The translations under genes and the position numbers were made by a program. From assembly GCA_004172935.1 (NCBI GenBank), contig SDZD01000015.1, positions 1 through 64,000 of the forward strand: a DNA stretch of 64,000 bases, in the 5' to 3' direction. Shown piece by piece: positions 27,400-37,027 of the stretch. Under the pieces are notes generated by a model. It saw only the letters and a list, made by a program, of their open reading frames with translations. It was not told the DNA's origin and ran no database searches. How positions within the stretch are numbered: the first letter of the stretch is position 1; every line of letters begins with the position of its first letter. This stretch comes from a bacterium. Its GTDB lineage: Bacteria; Armatimonadota; Abditibacteriia; Abditibacteriales; Abditibacteriaceae.

Positions 27400-27885
27400 A
27401 TGTCCGAAAATTCGACGATCAGTATCGCCCCGGCTCGTTTGCCCGATGATATTGAAACGGTGCGCGGGCTATTCAGAGAATATATCGACAGCCTCGGCAT
27501 CGATTTGTCGTTTCAGGATGTCGAAGCCGAGTTAGCAGATCTACCCGGAAAATATGCCCAGCCAGCCGGAATTATTCTGCTGGCACGAGACAATAATGGC
27601 GAGGCGTTGGGGTGCATCGCGCTTCGCCCGATGGGGGAAAGTGGTGCAGCCGAAATGAAGCGGTTGTATGTTCGGCCCGAAGCACGGGGGCACAATCTGG
27701 GGCGTCGTCTGGTGGTCGAGATCATGGATTACGCACGGAGCATAGGCTATAAGCGTGTGGTACTCGATACTCTGGCTACGCTGTACAGCGCCCGCAAGCT
27801 GTACGCCTCGCTCGATTTCGATGAAATAGAGGCTTATTACGATAATCCAAGAACGGATGTGATTTATCTGGGGCGGGCGTTGTAG
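27400..27885 (+). CDS. GNAT family N-acetyltransferase
   Basis: The 161 residues contain the GNAT acetyl-CoA motif A (MKRLYVRPEARGHNLGRRLVVEIMDYAR) and the motif B segment LDTLATLYSARKLYASLDF. Such proteins transfer an acetyl group to an amine on a small molecule or protein; the substrate cannot be read from the sequence. It starts 5 bp after the SWIM gene. Confidence 0.85.
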   Translation: MSENSTISIAPARLPDDIETVRGLFREYIDSLGIDLSFQDVEAELADLPGKYAQPAGIILLARDNNGEALGCIALRPMGESGAAEMKRLYVRPEARGHNLGRRLVVEIMDYARSIGYKRVVLDTLATLYSARKLYASLDFDEIEAYYDNPRTDVIYLGRAL

Positions 27886-27950
27886 ATTAATCCCCATGCA
27901 AAAGGACACGCATCAAACAAAGGTAGATGGAGAGTCGTTAAATTGAAAGG

Positions 27951-28451
27951 GTGAACGAAGAACATCCTTTAGTGGGCGTTATCATGGGCAGTCAGAGCGA
28001 CTGGGAAACCATGCGCCATTGCTGTGAAACACTCGAAGCGCTGGGAGTGGCGTTTGAAACGCGCGTTGTGTCGGCGCACCGCACCCCCGATTTGTTGTTC
28101 GACTATGCGAAGGCAGCGCGTTCGCGGGGTCTGAAAGTGATTGTTGCTGGCGCAGGGGGCGCGGCCCATTTGCCGGGTATGTGCGCTTCGCAGACTCCCC
28201 TGCCCGTTCTGGGGGTGCCTGTGCAGTCGAAGGCGCTCAATGGAATGGACTCGCTGCTTTCTATTGTGCAAATGCCCGCCGGGGTTCCGGTTGGCACGCT
28301 GGCGATTGGACGAGCGGGCGCGATTAACGCGGCGCTGTTAGCGGCGGCGATTTTGGCGCCCCATTATCCCGAAATCGCGGCGAAATGGGATGAGTTCCGC
28401 GCCAAACAAACACAAAAAGTGCTGGATAATCCCGAACCCTGGGGGGAGTAA
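27951..28451 (+). CDS. purE: N5-carboxyaminoimidazole ribonucleotide mutase PurE
   Basis: PurE moves a carboxylate from N5 to C4 of the aminoimidazole ribonucleotide in purine synthesis. The 166 residues are class I length, with GSQSDW (usually GSKSDW), VSAHRTP, and [12 protein letters not shown]. It starts at a GTG (27951). The partner purK is not adjacent. Confidence 0.95.
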   Translation: MNEEHPLVGVIMGSQSDWETMRHCCETLEALGVAFETRVVSAHRTPDLLFDYAKAARSRGLKVIVAGAGGAAHLPGMCASQTPLPVLGVPVQSKALNGMDSLLSIVQMPAGVPVGTLAIGRAGAINAALLAAAILAPHYPEIAAKWDEFRAKQTQKVLDNPEPWGE

Positions 28452-28473
28452 TTTTTAGGCGCTGAACCTCTGG

Positions 28474-29241
28474 TTACATGACCAGAGTTTCGGCGCCGTC
28501 TATCCAGACTTCGGTTCCGGTGATGTGACTGGCAGAGTCAGAGGCGAGGAAGAGAGCGAGTTGCGCGACGTGGTTAGCGACGCCCTTGTTGAGTGGGGTT
28601 CGGCCTTCGGGGTATTCGACCGGGAGGCCAACTTCTTCCACATCGACGGCGTCGGTGGAGTCGTCGATTTTGGTTTCGATGGCGCCGGGGCAGATAGCGT
28701 TGATGCGAACGCCGTGTTTGGCGAAATCGACAGCCAGCGATTTGACGAGAACAACCTGGCCGGCTTTGGTGCAGGAGTAGGCGATGCGCTCGCCCTTGAA
28801 AACGCGCGTGCCGTTGACACTCGAAGTAACTAACATGGCGCCACCCTTTTCTTTGAGATGTGGGAAGGTGTATTTGAGGGTGAGAAAGGTGCCGCGCAGG
28901 TTGACGTTGATGGTCTTGTCCCAGTCGTCGGCGCTGAGTTCTTCGATGGGCGCCCACACACCGTTGATGCCCGCGTTGGCGAACACAATGTCGAGTTGGC
29001 CGAAGTTTTCGATAGCTTGCTTGACGGCGCGCTCGACTTCTCTGGGTTTGGAGATGTCGGCATCGACCGCGAGGGCTTCGCCGCCAAGTTCTTGGATTTG
29101 AAGAACGGTCTGGTCGATTTCTTCGCGGGTCGTTGCCAACACCACAACTTTGGCGCCCTCTTGCGCGAAGAGGAGCGCCGTTGCTTTACCAATTCCCGAA
29201 CCTGCGCCCGTAATGAACGCTACTTTTCCAGCCAGTTGCAT
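28474..29241 (-). CDS. Short-chain dehydrogenase/reductase
   Basis: The 255-residue classical SDR has the nucleotide-binding TGAGSGIG (11-18), NAG (89-91), and the catalytic triad S140, Y155, K159 (YSCTK). The C-terminal GTEVWIDGA is typical. The residue following beta-2 (ATTREE) does not decide between NAD and NADP. It is the last gene of a minus-strand run starting at nanM and lies 53 bp after the PpiC-like gene, so it could act on a sugar from the locus, but this is only positional. Confidence 0.9.
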   Translation of the reverse strand: MQLAGKVAFITGAGSGIGKATALLFAQEGAKVVVLATTREEIDQTVLQIQELGGEALAVDADISKPREVERAVKQAIENFGQLDIVFANAGINGVWAPIEELSADDWDKTINVNLRGTFLTLKYTFPHLKEKGGAMLVTSSVNGTRVFKGERIAYSCTKAGQVVLVKSLAVDFAKHGVRINAICPGAIETKIDDSTDAVDVEEVGLPVEYPEGRTPLNKGVANHVAQLALFLASDSASHITGTEVWIDGAETLVM

Positions 29242-29294
29242 AATCGGACTAACTCACCCTTCCGATTATGTGCCAAGCGATGTAGTGTTTTAGG

Positions 29295-30413
29295 TTAGGG
29301 TTGTTTGCGGTACTGGCCTGCGACAGGGGCGTAGGCGGGGTCGGGGATAACCAATGATGTGTGACTGCGCAAATAGGCCAGAGAGCTATTTGTGGCGGGG
29401 CGAAGCATGATCGTGAAGACATCGCGAAGACTGGGGCGAGTGCCTGGTTCACCAGTAGTGGGATTGGGCTGCGACATGGATTCGATGACCTGTTTGACAG
29501 TATTGGGAAGAGTCTGTTGGTTCATGGGACTCTTCTTCAACTCAGCCTGCGCGGCTTGAGCCAATTTGTAATCGGTTTCGACCTGGCTTTTGATTTGGGC
29601 AAGAGCTGGCTTAACCGCTTCCTGACGGTCAACAACCTTGATAATTACGAATGGGCCAGTGGGCATGAGCGCAACGAGCGGCAGTGTCTGACCTTTTTTG
29701 GCGGTGGTGAGAGCCTTAATGGTAGTTGCGACAAGTTGAGGAGGAATACCGCGCGAGATGGCGAACTCTTCGGGCGACTCGAATGTGGGCAAGCCAACGT
29801 TGCTTTGACCGGCAATTTGATCGGCAGCGGCTTTCCCCTTCTGTTCTTCCACCAATTTGGCGAAGGCATTAGGATTAGATTTGAGGGCAGCCACCATTTG
29901 GTCGGCGCGCGCTTTAGTAGAGGTTGCCAGGATGCCTAATTTATTCTTGGCGGGAGTGGAATAATAGCCTACATAGGTAGCGAAGAAAGCCTGAAGTTGG
30001 GCGGGGGTGGGTTCGGCGATGCGCGAAGTCAACAGTTTTTGCGAAACGAGGCTACGGCGAACCTGATTTCTGATGACAACAACGCGAAGGCCACCCTGCA
30101 CGATAGCACTTTCGAGAGAGGGGTCTTGGCTCAACAGACGTTCCATTTCGGCGTTGACTTCGTCTTCGCTCACAGTGAGGCCACGCCCCTTCAGTGCATT
30201 CTCCAGCAACTGGTTATCGATAAGTTGCGGCAGAAGCTGTTGGCCATAGATACCTTCTAGAGTCTGGTTAAGAGTCGCACGAGTGACGGCGACGCCATCC
30301 ACAACAGCGATGGGTTCCTCTGGCGAGGGAGATTCGGGGGCGGCAGAAACGGAATGAACACCGGAAGACACGCAGCACAGGGCCACGAGAAGAGAAAAAC
30401 GCCTTGACGACAT
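29295..30413 (-). CDS. Exported SurA/PpiC-like chaperone or prolyl isomerase
   Basis: The 372 residues start with a signal peptide (SLLVALCCVSSGVHSVSA). A SurA N-like helical domain follows (about 35-140; VDGVAVTRATLNQTLEGIYGQQLLPQLIDNQLL) and then a divergent parvulin-like region (about 150-270). The C-terminal part continues helical. Periplasmic folding help for exported enzymes is likely. It is in line with the upstream sialic acid genes (54-bp gap), suggesting it may assist their secreted products. Isomerase activity is uncertain because the parvulin core is weak. Confidence 0.75.
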   Translation of the reverse strand: MSSRRFSLLVALCCVSSGVHSVSAAPESPSPEEPIAVVDGVAVTRATLNQTLEGIYGQQLLPQLIDNQLLENALKGRGLTVSEDEVNAEMERLLSQDPSLESAIVQGGLRVVVIRNQVRRSLVSQKLLTSRIAEPTPAQLQAFFATYVGYYSTPAKNKLGILATSTKARADQMVAALKSNPNAFAKLVEEQKGKAAADQIAGQSNVGLPTFESPEEFAISRGIPPQLVATTIKALTTAKKGQTLPLVALMPTGPFVIIKVVDRQEAVKPALAQIKSQVETDYKLAQAAQAELKKSPMNQQTLPNTVKQVIESMSQPNPTTGEPGTRPSLRDVFTIMLRPATNSSLAYLRSHTSLVIPDPAYAPVAGQYRKQP

Positions 30414-30467
30414 AAAGATGGGATTTTATGTTATCTCTTCTCGTGTGGGGCAAGTGTCAGTGTTTTT

Positions 30468-31796
30468 TTAGCCACCCAACTGCTTAATAATGGTACTGGC
30501 AGGGTCTTTGAGACCCAAAGCATCGAAGAGAGACAGCGACAAAGTAGTGAGAGTAGACGCCGTGTTAGTATCGGAGTCGATCAGCAAAACGCCCTGGGAT
30601 TGGGCGACACTTTTCACAAGGGCACTGTTGCCCCCGTTGGACTGTAGAATAGGGATGGCGCCCAAAGCGCGCACTCGCTCGATGGTGGTTGTTAGTTGCA
30701 AAGCACTCGTGACACCACCAGCGGGTGATAGAATCACGACCGAAGGGTGAAAACGCTCGATGCGGGTGTCGAAATCGGCGTTGATGGTGGTGGCATCCAG
30801 TCCCGGTGAGGTTTGGTCGATGACGATGTCGCGACGACGGTTTTTCTCCCAGCGCACGCGCTCGGCGAAGTTCTGCGCGACGCTACGGTTTTGCCCAGTG
30901 CCCTGCTCGTTCGTGCTGTCGCCGCTCCAAAGCCAGATGATCGGGCTTTTGGTGTCGGCTAACTTTGCGGCGATAGCGGCACGGTCGGAGTCGGCGGCGG
31001 GAGCATTGGCGTCGCGCACGGCTTCAGGGGCGCCCAAAGAGGCGAGTGGTCCCCAGCGCTTCTGGATAGAAGCAGAGGTGTTTTTTAATTCGTCGGGGCT
31101 GAGGGCGCGGTTATAGACGAGGATTTCGGCGACTTCGGCTTGCAGCCCATTTTGGCGAGTGGCATCGGTGCCAATGATGAGGCCACCCTGAGGCACGTTC
31201 TGTTGGGCATCGATGGTTTTGTTCTCATCACCAACGGAGTGGGCAACCGTCATGGCGCCGAGTTGAGGGCGAAAAACGAAAGTGTGGATTTGCCATACGC
31301 CCGATTTTGCGCCCATAGAAGGCGAAACGCCCTTGTTTGAGCCGACTTGCCAGATGCCGTCTTTGATTTGGGCACGCGATAGGCCAACGAGAGTGGAGCC
31401 ATCGAAGAGAGTGCCCTGCGCGTTGGGTTCGAGGCGGGCCAACACGACGAGGGTACGCTCGCCAATGAGGGAACCCCACGCTTGCACTGTTCCCCACACC
31501 GACGACTTACCATCGAGAGCCAGAACGTTTTTGCGGCCCGTTGGGGTTTGCAGCGCCATCAGTCGCGGCGCCCCGACGATTTGGTTGAGCGCGCGGGCAC
31601 GAGTTTGGCTTTTGCTCTGCTCGCCTTCACCGATGGGCGAGGAGTTCCACGCTGTTACGGTGGTGCCATTGGTTTGTAGACCGGAATCTTGATAGAGAGC
31701 ATACAGGCCGGTATTCGGCAATTCCTGAGCGCGAAGGCCGATGGTGGAGCCGAGGCACGCGACGCCAACCACTAAAGTAGCGCGAATGTTTTTCAT
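30468..31796 (-). CDS. Exported LamG-like plus degenerate SGNH-domain protein
   Basis: The 442 residues begin with a signal peptide (VGVACLGSTIGLRAQ). A laminin-G/concanavalin-like domain (about 35-245) is followed by an SGNH-hydrolase-like domain (about 270-440). The first block is kept (WLWSGDSTNEQ), but the G-x-N-D block is replaced (VVILSPAGG) and no D-x-x-H block is visible, so it is probably inactive. Its SGNH part is clearly paralogous to the one fused to the neighbouring sialidase (ADFDTRIERFHPSVV against ADFNWRVAQFHPDVV). It may be a glycan-binding protein. It follows the sialidase gene by 25 bp. Confidence 0.72.
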   Translation of the reverse strand: MKNIRATLVVGVACLGSTIGLRAQELPNTGLYALYQDSGLQTNGTTVTAWNSSPIGEGEQSKSQTRARALNQIVGAPRLMALQTPTGRKNVLALDGKSSVWGTVQAWGSLIGERTLVVLARLEPNAQGTLFDGSTLVGLSRAQIKDGIWQVGSNKGVSPSMGAKSGVWQIHTFVFRPQLGAMTVAHSVGDENKTIDAQQNVPQGGLIIGTDATRQNGLQAEVAEILVYNRALSPDELKNTSASIQKRWGPLASLGAPEAVRDANAPAADSDRAAIAAKLADTKSPIIWLWSGDSTNEQGTGQNRSVAQNFAERVRWEKNRRRDIVIDQTSPGLDATTINADFDTRIERFHPSVVILSPAGGVTSALQLTTTIERVRALGAIPILQSNGGNSALVKSVAQSQGVLLIDSDTNTASTLTTLSLSLFDALGLKDPASTIIKQLGG

Positions 31797-31821
31797 GAGG
31801 TGTGATGGATGAGTCGCGCGC

Positions 31822-33600
31822 TTATTTGGCGGGCACTTTGAGCGTCTGGAAGAAGGTGTTGACCATTTCAACATGGCCGCGCGCGCCGGGGTGGATAGCA
31901 TCGCTGAACCACTCTTTGGGCGCCTTTTGCCAGTGCGCCCAGTTATCGACCAGAATCACGCTGTCTGCATCGGCGACGCGCTTGATGATGTCGTTGTAGG
32001 CGGGCAAATCGGTGCGGTTGGTGGCGCCTTGCGTGGAAGTCGTGGTGCAAAGCACTGGCACCGCGCCGCCAGCTCGCACGAGGCGAACCAAGTCGCCCAG
32101 TTGTGATTCGAAGGCGGCACGGTTGGCGGCGCCTTTAACGCAGTCGTTCATGCCAATGTTGATGGAGACGACATCGGGGTGGAACTGCGCGACTCGCCAA
32201 TTGAAATCGGCCAAAATGCCATCCGCTGTGTCGCCGGAAATTCCGGTGTTAACGACGGCATCGCGGCTACGGCCCAAATCAAAACGGATGCGCTGCTCGA
32301 ACAGTTCGGGATAGGAACGTTGGCCTTTGGTGTGCTGGGCGCCGTGCGTAATGCTATCGCCTGTTATCAACCACACGGCGGGCTTATCGCCTTGAAGTCG
32401 GGTTTGGACGAGGGCTAAATCGTCGGTTTTGTTCGGCTTGCGCCCAAAGGCGTCGGCGCCATCGGTGAGCCATTGCAGGGAGAAGGTTTTGAAGACGATG
32501 TTGTTATAATCGTTGGCTTCGTACAAACAGCCCAGCGTTCCATCGGGGAATTGCACCAGATTGGAGTAACCGAACATTCCCGGCTCTAATAGCTTGTGGA
32601 CAGGCCATGTTTTGCCATCGTCGTAGGAAACGTAGACCGTACCGGTGTCGCGTCCAGTTGAGGTACGTGGTCCGCTGTAGATCAGGCGATGGCGAGCTGA
32701 GTCCTCGTAGGAAAGCACCGAGGCCATGCAGCGCGACTCGATGAGTTGAGGTTCCTGTTTGACGGGCGACCATGTTACTCCACCATCGTCCGAAAAGCTA
32801 ATACGGCGCACTTTGGCGCCGCCACCGCTGCGCGAGTTGAAGTAGATTCGCCCGTCGCTTAACTCCGCGATCTGGCATTCGTTGACCTGCCCGGCGCCTT
32901 CGGGCACGTTATCACCGTATTGCCAGCTTTTGCCACCATCATCGGAGTAGGCGGTGTAGATATTCCACTTGCCAAAGGGACCTTCGTTGAAGGGCATTAA
33001 TAGGCGACCAGCATGAGCGCCGCGTTTGAGTTGAATACCGATACCGGGGCCAGAGGCCACGGTTGTTACCCCCGTGGGCCGTTTCACGGAGCGAGTGACT
33101 TCTTCCATCTGGCCCCATGTGGCCCCCTCATCGTCGGAGCGCACAATGTAGCTTTTCACGATGTCGTCGCCATCGTATCCAGTTTTGATGCCACCGCTGG
33201 CTTCCTTCAAATCCTTGGGATAGGACTGGAACATGACCAGCAAGCGTCCTGTTTTCTGGTCGACAACGGCGCAGGGGTTATTGAGAGGACGCAGACCGTC
33301 ATCGGCGACGATTTGGAGAGGCAACCAGGTTTTGCCGCCATCGGTCGAGCGGCGGGCGATGATTTTGTTCTCGGCCTGATCGCCCATGTTACGGCGTCCC
33401 TCGGCGAAGGCGACGAGAGCGCCCGACTTGATGCAGACGATGGAGGGAATGCGAACAGTCGGAAAGCCCTCTTCGCCACCAGAGAACACAGTCGAAAATA
33501 TGGAATCGCCTTTCATAGTGGTAACGGCGACGGGGCTGGGAGCGGCACACGAAGGCAGCATAAGCGCCACCAGAAACGCCGGAACGAGGAATTTCAGCAT
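31822..33600 (-). CDS. Exo-alpha-sialidase (GH33-like) fused to SGNH esterase, lipoprotein
   Basis: A 592-residue lipoprotein (lipobox LPSC, Cys18). The sialidase six-blade propeller spans about 30-385: RIP motif at 50-52, five Asp-boxes (85-92, 155-162, 219-226, 270-277, 325-332), a catalytic-glutamate segment NECQIAEL (about 240-247) and the nucleophile tyrosine segment GYSNL (Tyr345). The C-terminal SGNH domain (about 408-590) has GDSITHG (414-420), GMND and DAIHPG, all four blocks intact. One surface protein can therefore deacetylate sialic acid and cleave it. It sits 13 bp after nanA. Sialate specificity of the esterase is inferred from the fusion. Confidence 0.9.
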   Translation of the reverse strand: MLKFLVPAFLVALMLPSCAAPSPVAVTTMKGDSIFSTVFSGGEEGFPTVRIPSIVCIKSGALVAFAEGRRNMGDQAENKIIARRSTDGGKTWLPLQIVADDGLRPLNNPCAVVDQKTGRLLVMFQSYPKDLKEASGGIKTGYDGDDIVKSYIVRSDDEGATWGQMEEVTRSVKRPTGVTTVASGPGIGIQLKRGAHAGRLLMPFNEGPFGKWNIYTAYSDDGGKSWQYGDNVPEGAGQVNECQIAELSDGRIYFNSRSGGGAKVRRISFSDDGGVTWSPVKQEPQLIESRCMASVLSYEDSARHRLIYSGPRTSTGRDTGTVYVSYDDGKTWPVHKLLEPGMFGYSNLVQFPDGTLGCLYEANDYNNIVFKTFSLQWLTDGADAFGRKPNKTDDLALVQTRLQGDKPAVWLITGDSITHGAQHTKGQRSYPELFEQRIRFDLGRSRDAVVNTGISGDTADGILADFNWRVAQFHPDVVSINIGMNDCVKGAANRAAFESQLGDLVRLVRAGGAVPVLCTTTSTQGATNRTDLPAYNDIIKRVADADSVILVDNWAHWQKAPKEWFSDAIHPGARGHVEMVNTFFQTLKVPAK

Positions 33601-33613
33601 AGAACGATTGGCC

Positions 33614-34525
33614 TCAAGAAATCCACTCGAAGAAGCCCAGCTTTTCGAGGTCGGCGCGCAAAGAGCGCTTCTGCTCGTCGCTCAGAGGCGCGAAAGGCAA
33701 TCGGGCGCCCCCCAAATCGACGCCGAGCATTTTCATGACAGCTTTAGCGGCAGGCAGGTAGCCATAGGGCACGAGGGTTTGAACAAGTTGCACAATGCGG
33801 AGCTGTTCGCGGCGCGCGCTTTCAAGATCGCCGCGAACAAAAGCGTTTTCCATGCGGTGCGCGATGGGAGCCGCGAAGTTGAAAGTGGAGCCGATGGCGC
33901 CTTGCGCGCCGAGGGTCATCGCGGCCAGATAAAACTCGTCCACTCCCCAGAACACTTCGTGGCCCAGAGCCACGCTGCGGCATAGTTGGAACTCGCCCAA
34001 ATCGAAGTTGGTGTATTTGAGGCCCGCAAAAGTGGGGATGACTTCGGAGGCGCGCTGCATGAAGTCGGGCATGGAGAATTTTACGCCCGTCAGAGCCGGA
34101 ATGTCATAGTAGTAGAAGGGCGTTTGCGGCGCTTCTTTAGCGACTTGAGCGCAGCAAGCAACCAGCATATCGAGATTGGAGGGCTTGAAGTAGGAGGGAG
34201 CAACCATCGAAATGGCGCGTGCCCCCAACTGCTCGGCCTGTCTGGCCAGAACTCGCGCATCCTCAAGGCAGTTGCCGCCGACGTGGACAATGACCTCGAT
34301 TTCGGCGGAGCGGGCAATAGCACACCAACGAGTCGCGAGACGCATCCGTTCTTCGAGGGTGAGCATAGGCGATTCGCCCGTGCTACCGCCGATAAAAACG
34401 GTTCGTACATCGTTTTTGATGAGGTGAGAGGCTTGCGCCTCGACATTGCCTAACTCGAGTTGGCCGTTAGAATCGAAAGGTGTATGGGTGGCGGCGACTA
34501 GGCCGCGAAGTGGTGTCTGGTTCAT
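33614..34525 (-). CDS. nanA: N-acetylneuraminate lyase NanA (DapA superfamily)
   Basis: Splits N-acetylneuraminate into N-acetylmannosamine and pyruvate in the cytosol. The 303 residues form a DHDPS-type barrel: GGSTGESP carboxylate loop, tyrosine in FYYYDIP and Schiff-base lysine in FAGLKYT. Neighbouring sialidase, NanM and transporter genes decide for NanA over DapA. The start at 34525 (MNQTPLRGL) is preferred; the longer frame overlaps the upstream MFS gene. Gap to the MFS gene 34 bp. Confidence 0.92.
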   Translation of the reverse strand: MNQTPLRGLVAATHTPFDSNGQLELGNVEAQASHLIKNDVRTVFIGGSTGESPMLTLEERMRLATRWCAIARSAEIEVIVHVGGNCLEDARVLARQAEQLGARAISMVAPSYFKPSNLDMLVACCAQVAKEAPQTPFYYYDIPALTGVKFSMPDFMQRASEVIPTFAGLKYTNFDLGEFQLCRSVALGHEVFWGVDEFYLAAMTLGAQGAIGSTFNFAAPIAHRMENAFVRGDLESARREQLRIVQLVQTLVPYGYLPAAKAVMKMLGVDLGGARLPFAPLSDEQKRSLRADLEKLGFFEWIS

Positions 34526-34559
34526 GGTTTTGGTTTCGGTTGGATTCGGATGGGGGTAA

Positions 34560-35822
34560 TCAAGCCTGCGCACTAACAAGGGCATCCATGTCGCGTGGTC
34601 GCAGAAGCAGCATTAATACAACAGCCAATAGGGTTGGCAAGGCGCATAAAGCAAGGCACAGCGCCAGCGGCACACCGCTATCTTTGAGACGCCCCAACAG
34701 TGGGGTGAGATAGGCGCCCGCCGCGATGCCAAAGAAGTTCATCAGGCCATAGCCGGTGGCACGAAAGCGGGGTGGTGCTATCTGGCAGAGAATCGGCATG
34801 TTGTTGGCGTCGAACATACCGATGCCAAAGCCGAACAATGCTGCCGCCAAAATCGTGAGCGTTAGCCCCGGTGCCAGCCCTAACCCGACGAGAGCGGGAA
34901 CGAGCAAGAATAAACCAAGTGCGGAGGTTTGGGTACGACCTCGGATGGTGAGGTTTGAGCGCACATCGGCGAGTCGCGCGCCCAAAATGACGCCCGCGAA
35001 CGAAGCGGCAGATGTTGATACAGTCGCCCACAATCCCGATTGAGCCTGATCGAGAGCAAAGCGGTCTTGGAGCAACGTTGGCAACCAATTCTTCACGGCC
35101 CAGCCCGCCATGCTCGGCAAAGCGAAGCACAATAACAATAGAACGAACGACAGCCATTGGACGGGCGGTTCGACGGTGGATGCTTGAGACGATGCGGAAG
35201 ATTCATCCTCTACCGTATTGCGGCGTTCGCGCAGAAAAACGAGCAGAACGAAGGCATAGACAACTCCGACAAGACCAAACAGAAAAAAGGCTTTGTGCCA
35301 CGAGAGCGTCTGAGCAATCCAGCCACCGACACCGCCGAGGGCTTGCCCGGTATAAATGCCCGTCATATGGATGCCGACAGCGAGTGAGCGCGTAGGTCCA
35401 CGGTGGTAGTCGGTAATGAGGGCCAATCCTGCCGGAATATAAGCCGCTTCGCTGACGCCCATGATGCCACGCAGAATGTAAAGGTGGTTGAAGTCATTGG
35501 TGAAGCCCATTAGCAGGGTCACGAACGACCACACGCCCAAACTGCCAACGATGAGCCACTTGCGGTTGAGCCTATCGGCCAGCACACCCGATAATGGCGA
35601 ACAGAAGGCATAGACCCACAGAAAAATCGCCATCAGTTGCCCGAAATGCTCGGCGCTTTGCAAAGCGGGAATATCGGCTTGCATAGACAACTTCATCGTG
35701 GACAGCATTTGTCGGTCGAAGTAGTTGAGAAGCGCGACAGGCCACAGCAGAGCGACCACCGTCCAGGGATTGGCAGCACTGCGCGCGGTGGGCGCCGTAG
35801 GCGGGGCTTCGAGAGTTGTCAT
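34560..35822 (-). CDS. MFS transporter, probable sialic acid importer
   Basis: The 420-residue protein has 12 expected membrane segments, with the NYFDR motif in TM1 and the GVLADRLNRK loop 2-3 motif, as in the anion:cation symporter branch of MFS that includes sugar-acid importers. A central cytoplasmic loop (about 205-225) is acidic and serine-rich. Position between nanM and nanA argues for N-acetylneuraminate uptake, the role of NanT-like MFS proteins in other sialic acid loci. Specificity is inferred from context. Confidence 0.85.
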   Translation of the reverse strand: MTTLEAPPTAPTARSAANPWTVVALLWPVALLNYFDRQMLSTMKLSMQADIPALQSAEHFGQLMAIFLWVYAFCSPLSGVLADRLNRKWLIVGSLGVWSFVTLLMGFTNDFNHLYILRGIMGVSEAAYIPAGLALITDYHRGPTRSLAVGIHMTGIYTGQALGGVGGWIAQTLSWHKAFFLFGLVGVVYAFVLLVFLRERRNTVEDESSASSQASTVEPPVQWLSFVLLLLCFALPSMAGWAVKNWLPTLLQDRFALDQAQSGLWATVSTSAASFAGVILGARLADVRSNLTIRGRTQTSALGLFLLVPALVGLGLAPGLTLTILAAALFGFGIGMFDANNMPILCQIAPPRFRATGYGLMNFFGIAAGAYLTPLLGRLKDSGVPLALCLALCALPTLLAVVLMLLLRPRDMDALVSAQA

Positions 35823-35840
35823 GGCAAAATGGCAGACTTG

Positions 35841-36884
35841 TTATTTGGCGTCCCACTTCAAAACACGCGGATTGCGGTGGCCGGGGCGATCTTCGCCGCC
35901 AGGGATGATAATCGAGTGGCCCAATGTGACAGCGTTAGTCGTCACGAGGCTAACGGGTAAGGTATCGGAGCGCGTCCAGGCATCGGAGCGCACATCATAA
36001 ACCCACACTTCACGGCTAAAGCCGGGATGGTTGTCCTTCAGTTCGGCGGAGCGCGAAGAGAGAGCGCCATCGTCGCCTCCGAGAACGCAGATGAGAGAGC
36101 TACCGAGATTAGCAACGGGCGCGGCAACCATCGGTGAGGGCGGAGCGGCGATGGCTTGCCAGCCGCCTTTGGGCGAGAACTTCCAGCCATCGCGCAAATA
36201 GGTTCGCACCGCTTTACCGGCATCATCGGGCGCTAACGAAGCGCCGCTCCACACATAAAGCGCTCCATTTTGCGCCGAAACGACGGGCAAAATGCGTCCG
36301 CCTCCCGGACAGGGTGCCATAACCTTCCACGTAGCGCCCTTTCGCTTTAAATCGAGCGACCACAGCACATCAAGGGCTTGCGTGGAAGCTGGGGTTTCCT
36401 GCCCGCCAATGACATAAAGAACATCGTCCAGCAGAGCGGCGGCGCCGAAAGCAAATGTTTGAGGTAGTGCCGGAAGTTCGCTTCGGCGTAGCGCGCCTCC
36501 TGTCCATTCGAGGCGGAATACAGCCGTCGAATGGGTATTGGCGTCGCCGCCACCGATGCAAATCAAGCCTTTCTCATCGGAAACCGAGGCGCCATAACCA
36601 ATAGGGGTTGGAAGCGGAGGAGTCGACACCCACTGCGACGCACCGCGCGGCAACACCCGCACATCGGGATACCAGATTTTTGTGCCGCCCTGATAAAGCG
36701 GCACAGGGAAGTTGGCTCCTCCCGCGATGATAAGGGCACCATGCGAGGTGCCCGCATAATGGCCGGAGCGAGGTTCGGGTAGCGATGGCAATTCGCTCCA
36801 CGCTCCCAACTGGGCATGGGCGGCAACTCCAAGAGTGAGCAATGCCCCGACAGTGAGAACAGGGGCCTTGACTTGAGTTTTCAT
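35841..36884 (-). CDS. nanM: N-acetylneuraminate epimerase NanM (kelch propeller)
   Basis: NanM speeds the alpha-to-beta mutarotation of free N-acetylneuraminate in the periplasm. The 347 residues start with a signal peptide (LTVGALLTLGVAAHAQ) and then show six kelch blades with the recurring GG turns (LIIAGGANFP, ICIGGGDANTH, YVIGGQETP, YVWSGAS, ICVLGGDDG, IIPGGEDRPG). Length and blades match NanM. It is the first structural gene of the nan operon, followed by the importer 18 bp later, and lies 143 bp after gntR. Confidence 0.9.
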   Translation of the reverse strand: MKTQVKAPVLTVGALLTLGVAAHAQLGAWSELPSLPEPRSGHYAGTSHGALIIAGGANFPVPLYQGGTKIWYPDVRVLPRGASQWVSTPPLPTPIGYGASVSDEKGLICIGGGDANTHSTAVFRLEWTGGALRRSELPALPQTFAFGAAALLDDVLYVIGGQETPASTQALDVLWSLDLKRKGATWKVMAPCPGGGRILPVVSAQNGALYVWSGASLAPDDAGKAVRTYLRDGWKFSPKGGWQAIAAPPSPMVAAPVANLGSSLICVLGGDDGALSSRSAELKDNHPGFSREVWVYDVRSDAWTRSDTLPVSLVTTNAVTLGHSIIIPGGEDRPGHRNPRVLKWDAK

Positions 36885-37027
36885 AGGTAACTGTGCGTCC
36901 CCTCCCTGTAGGTGAAGAGCGCCACCTATTCCAATCCCATCTGGAGATTGAAGTTAGAAAGGGCTTCGGTTAAAGGTGGCCTTTTCAGCGGCCACAGCAG
37001 TTATCGGGAGCGGTGTGTGGGCTTAAA

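Noticed and set aside
33614-34525. Dihydrodipicolinate synthase DapA
   Set aside because: Sialidase, NanM, importer and GntR neighbours favour N-acetylneuraminate lyase.
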